Shown one piece after another: positions 16,044 through 16,252 of a stretch of 16,252 nucleotides of DNA. A model generated the notes under the pieces. It saw nothing but the letters and a program-made list of their open reading frames with translations, did not search any database and was not told the DNA's origin. A program made the translations under genes and the position numbers. The first letter of the stretch is position 1; each line of letters starts with the position of its first letter. Origin of the DNA: Deltaproteobacteria bacterium (GTDB lineage Bacteria; SAR324; NAC60-12); the NCBI GenBank assembly GCA_002730365.1, contig PBZZ01000098.1, positions 1-16,252 on the forward strand, written 5' to 3'.

Positions 16044-16252
16044 GTATCTCCTAACAATATATTGCAGATGAGGTTAGCCGGAAAATTAAATTGTTATGTA
16101 AAAGTATCTCGAACTAATGATTCTCGTAATGCCAGCGACACTTCGATTTAGTACATTGCGCTGACTAGCAAATTAGCGCTTGCTGAGTTTGAAATAGTTG
16201 AGACTTCTTAGTAAAAATAAGTTCTAAATTTTTCTTGGAAGAATTTAAGAAC
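16044..16252. other. Upstream region of the coxM-like gene
   Basis: On the minus strand all three frames meet stops within about 90 bases of the right edge, so no long gene runs into this region from upstream. The coxM-like gene is therefore probably first in its transcript. A short TTCTT-GG-AAGAA palindrome lies at 16232-16243. I can define no convincing promoter. Confidence 0.45.

Overview
The window looks like chromosomal DNA of a Gram-negative, probably proteobacterial, heterotroph. The evidence is cleavable signal peptides, a lipobox protein, a likely outer-membrane barrel, a periplasmic sugar-binding protein without a lipobox, and polyol genes closest in recall to alphaproteobacterial smo/mtl genes. 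Base composition looks roughly balanced in genes and AT-rich in some spacers. I cannot place the organism more precisely. No tRNA, rRNA, CRISPR array, insertion sequence or prophage gene is recognisable.

Left part (1-6200): mostly exported or membrane proteins of unknown role. It opens inside a large pentapeptide-repeat protein whose reading frame enters from beyond the left edge. Next come a DUF2059 periplasmic protein, a GT-C-like membrane glycosyltransferase (DUF2723 family), a small beta-barrel-like protein, two unrecognised small exported proteins, a short exported pentapeptide-repeat protein and a small lipoprotein. Strands alternate, so this is several transcription units.

Middle part (6449-12754, minus strand): a compact six-gene polyol operon. 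In transcription order it is smoE (binding protein), smoF and smoG (permeases), smoK (ATPase), smoS (sorbitol dehydrogenase, SDR family) and mtlK (mannitol 2-dehydrogenase). Import of mannitol, glucitol or arabitol would be followed by oxidation to fructose or xylulose. A xylulokinase gene (13600-15063, same strand) lies upstream across an 845-base spacer and would phosphorylate xylulose. No fructokinase and no recognisable regulator are in the window.

The 12755-13599 spacer is the probable control region. It holds several inverted repeats, an AT-rich block and one doubtful small ORF. At the right edge (15189-16043, minus) is a lone FAD-binding medium subunit of the molybdenum hydroxylase/CO dehydrogenase family, with no large or small subunit beside it in the window.

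The most interesting points are: the two-part repeat protein at the left edge, where a period-5 proline repeat joins about 50 unbroken pentapeptides; smoS and mtlK lying in one frame separated by a single TGA with no Shine-Dalgarno for mtlK; two mutually exclusive hairpins between smoE and smoF; an 8+8 inverted repeat before smoE; and the isolated coxM-like gene. I see no clearly new multi-gene system such as a defence island or biosynthetic cluster.
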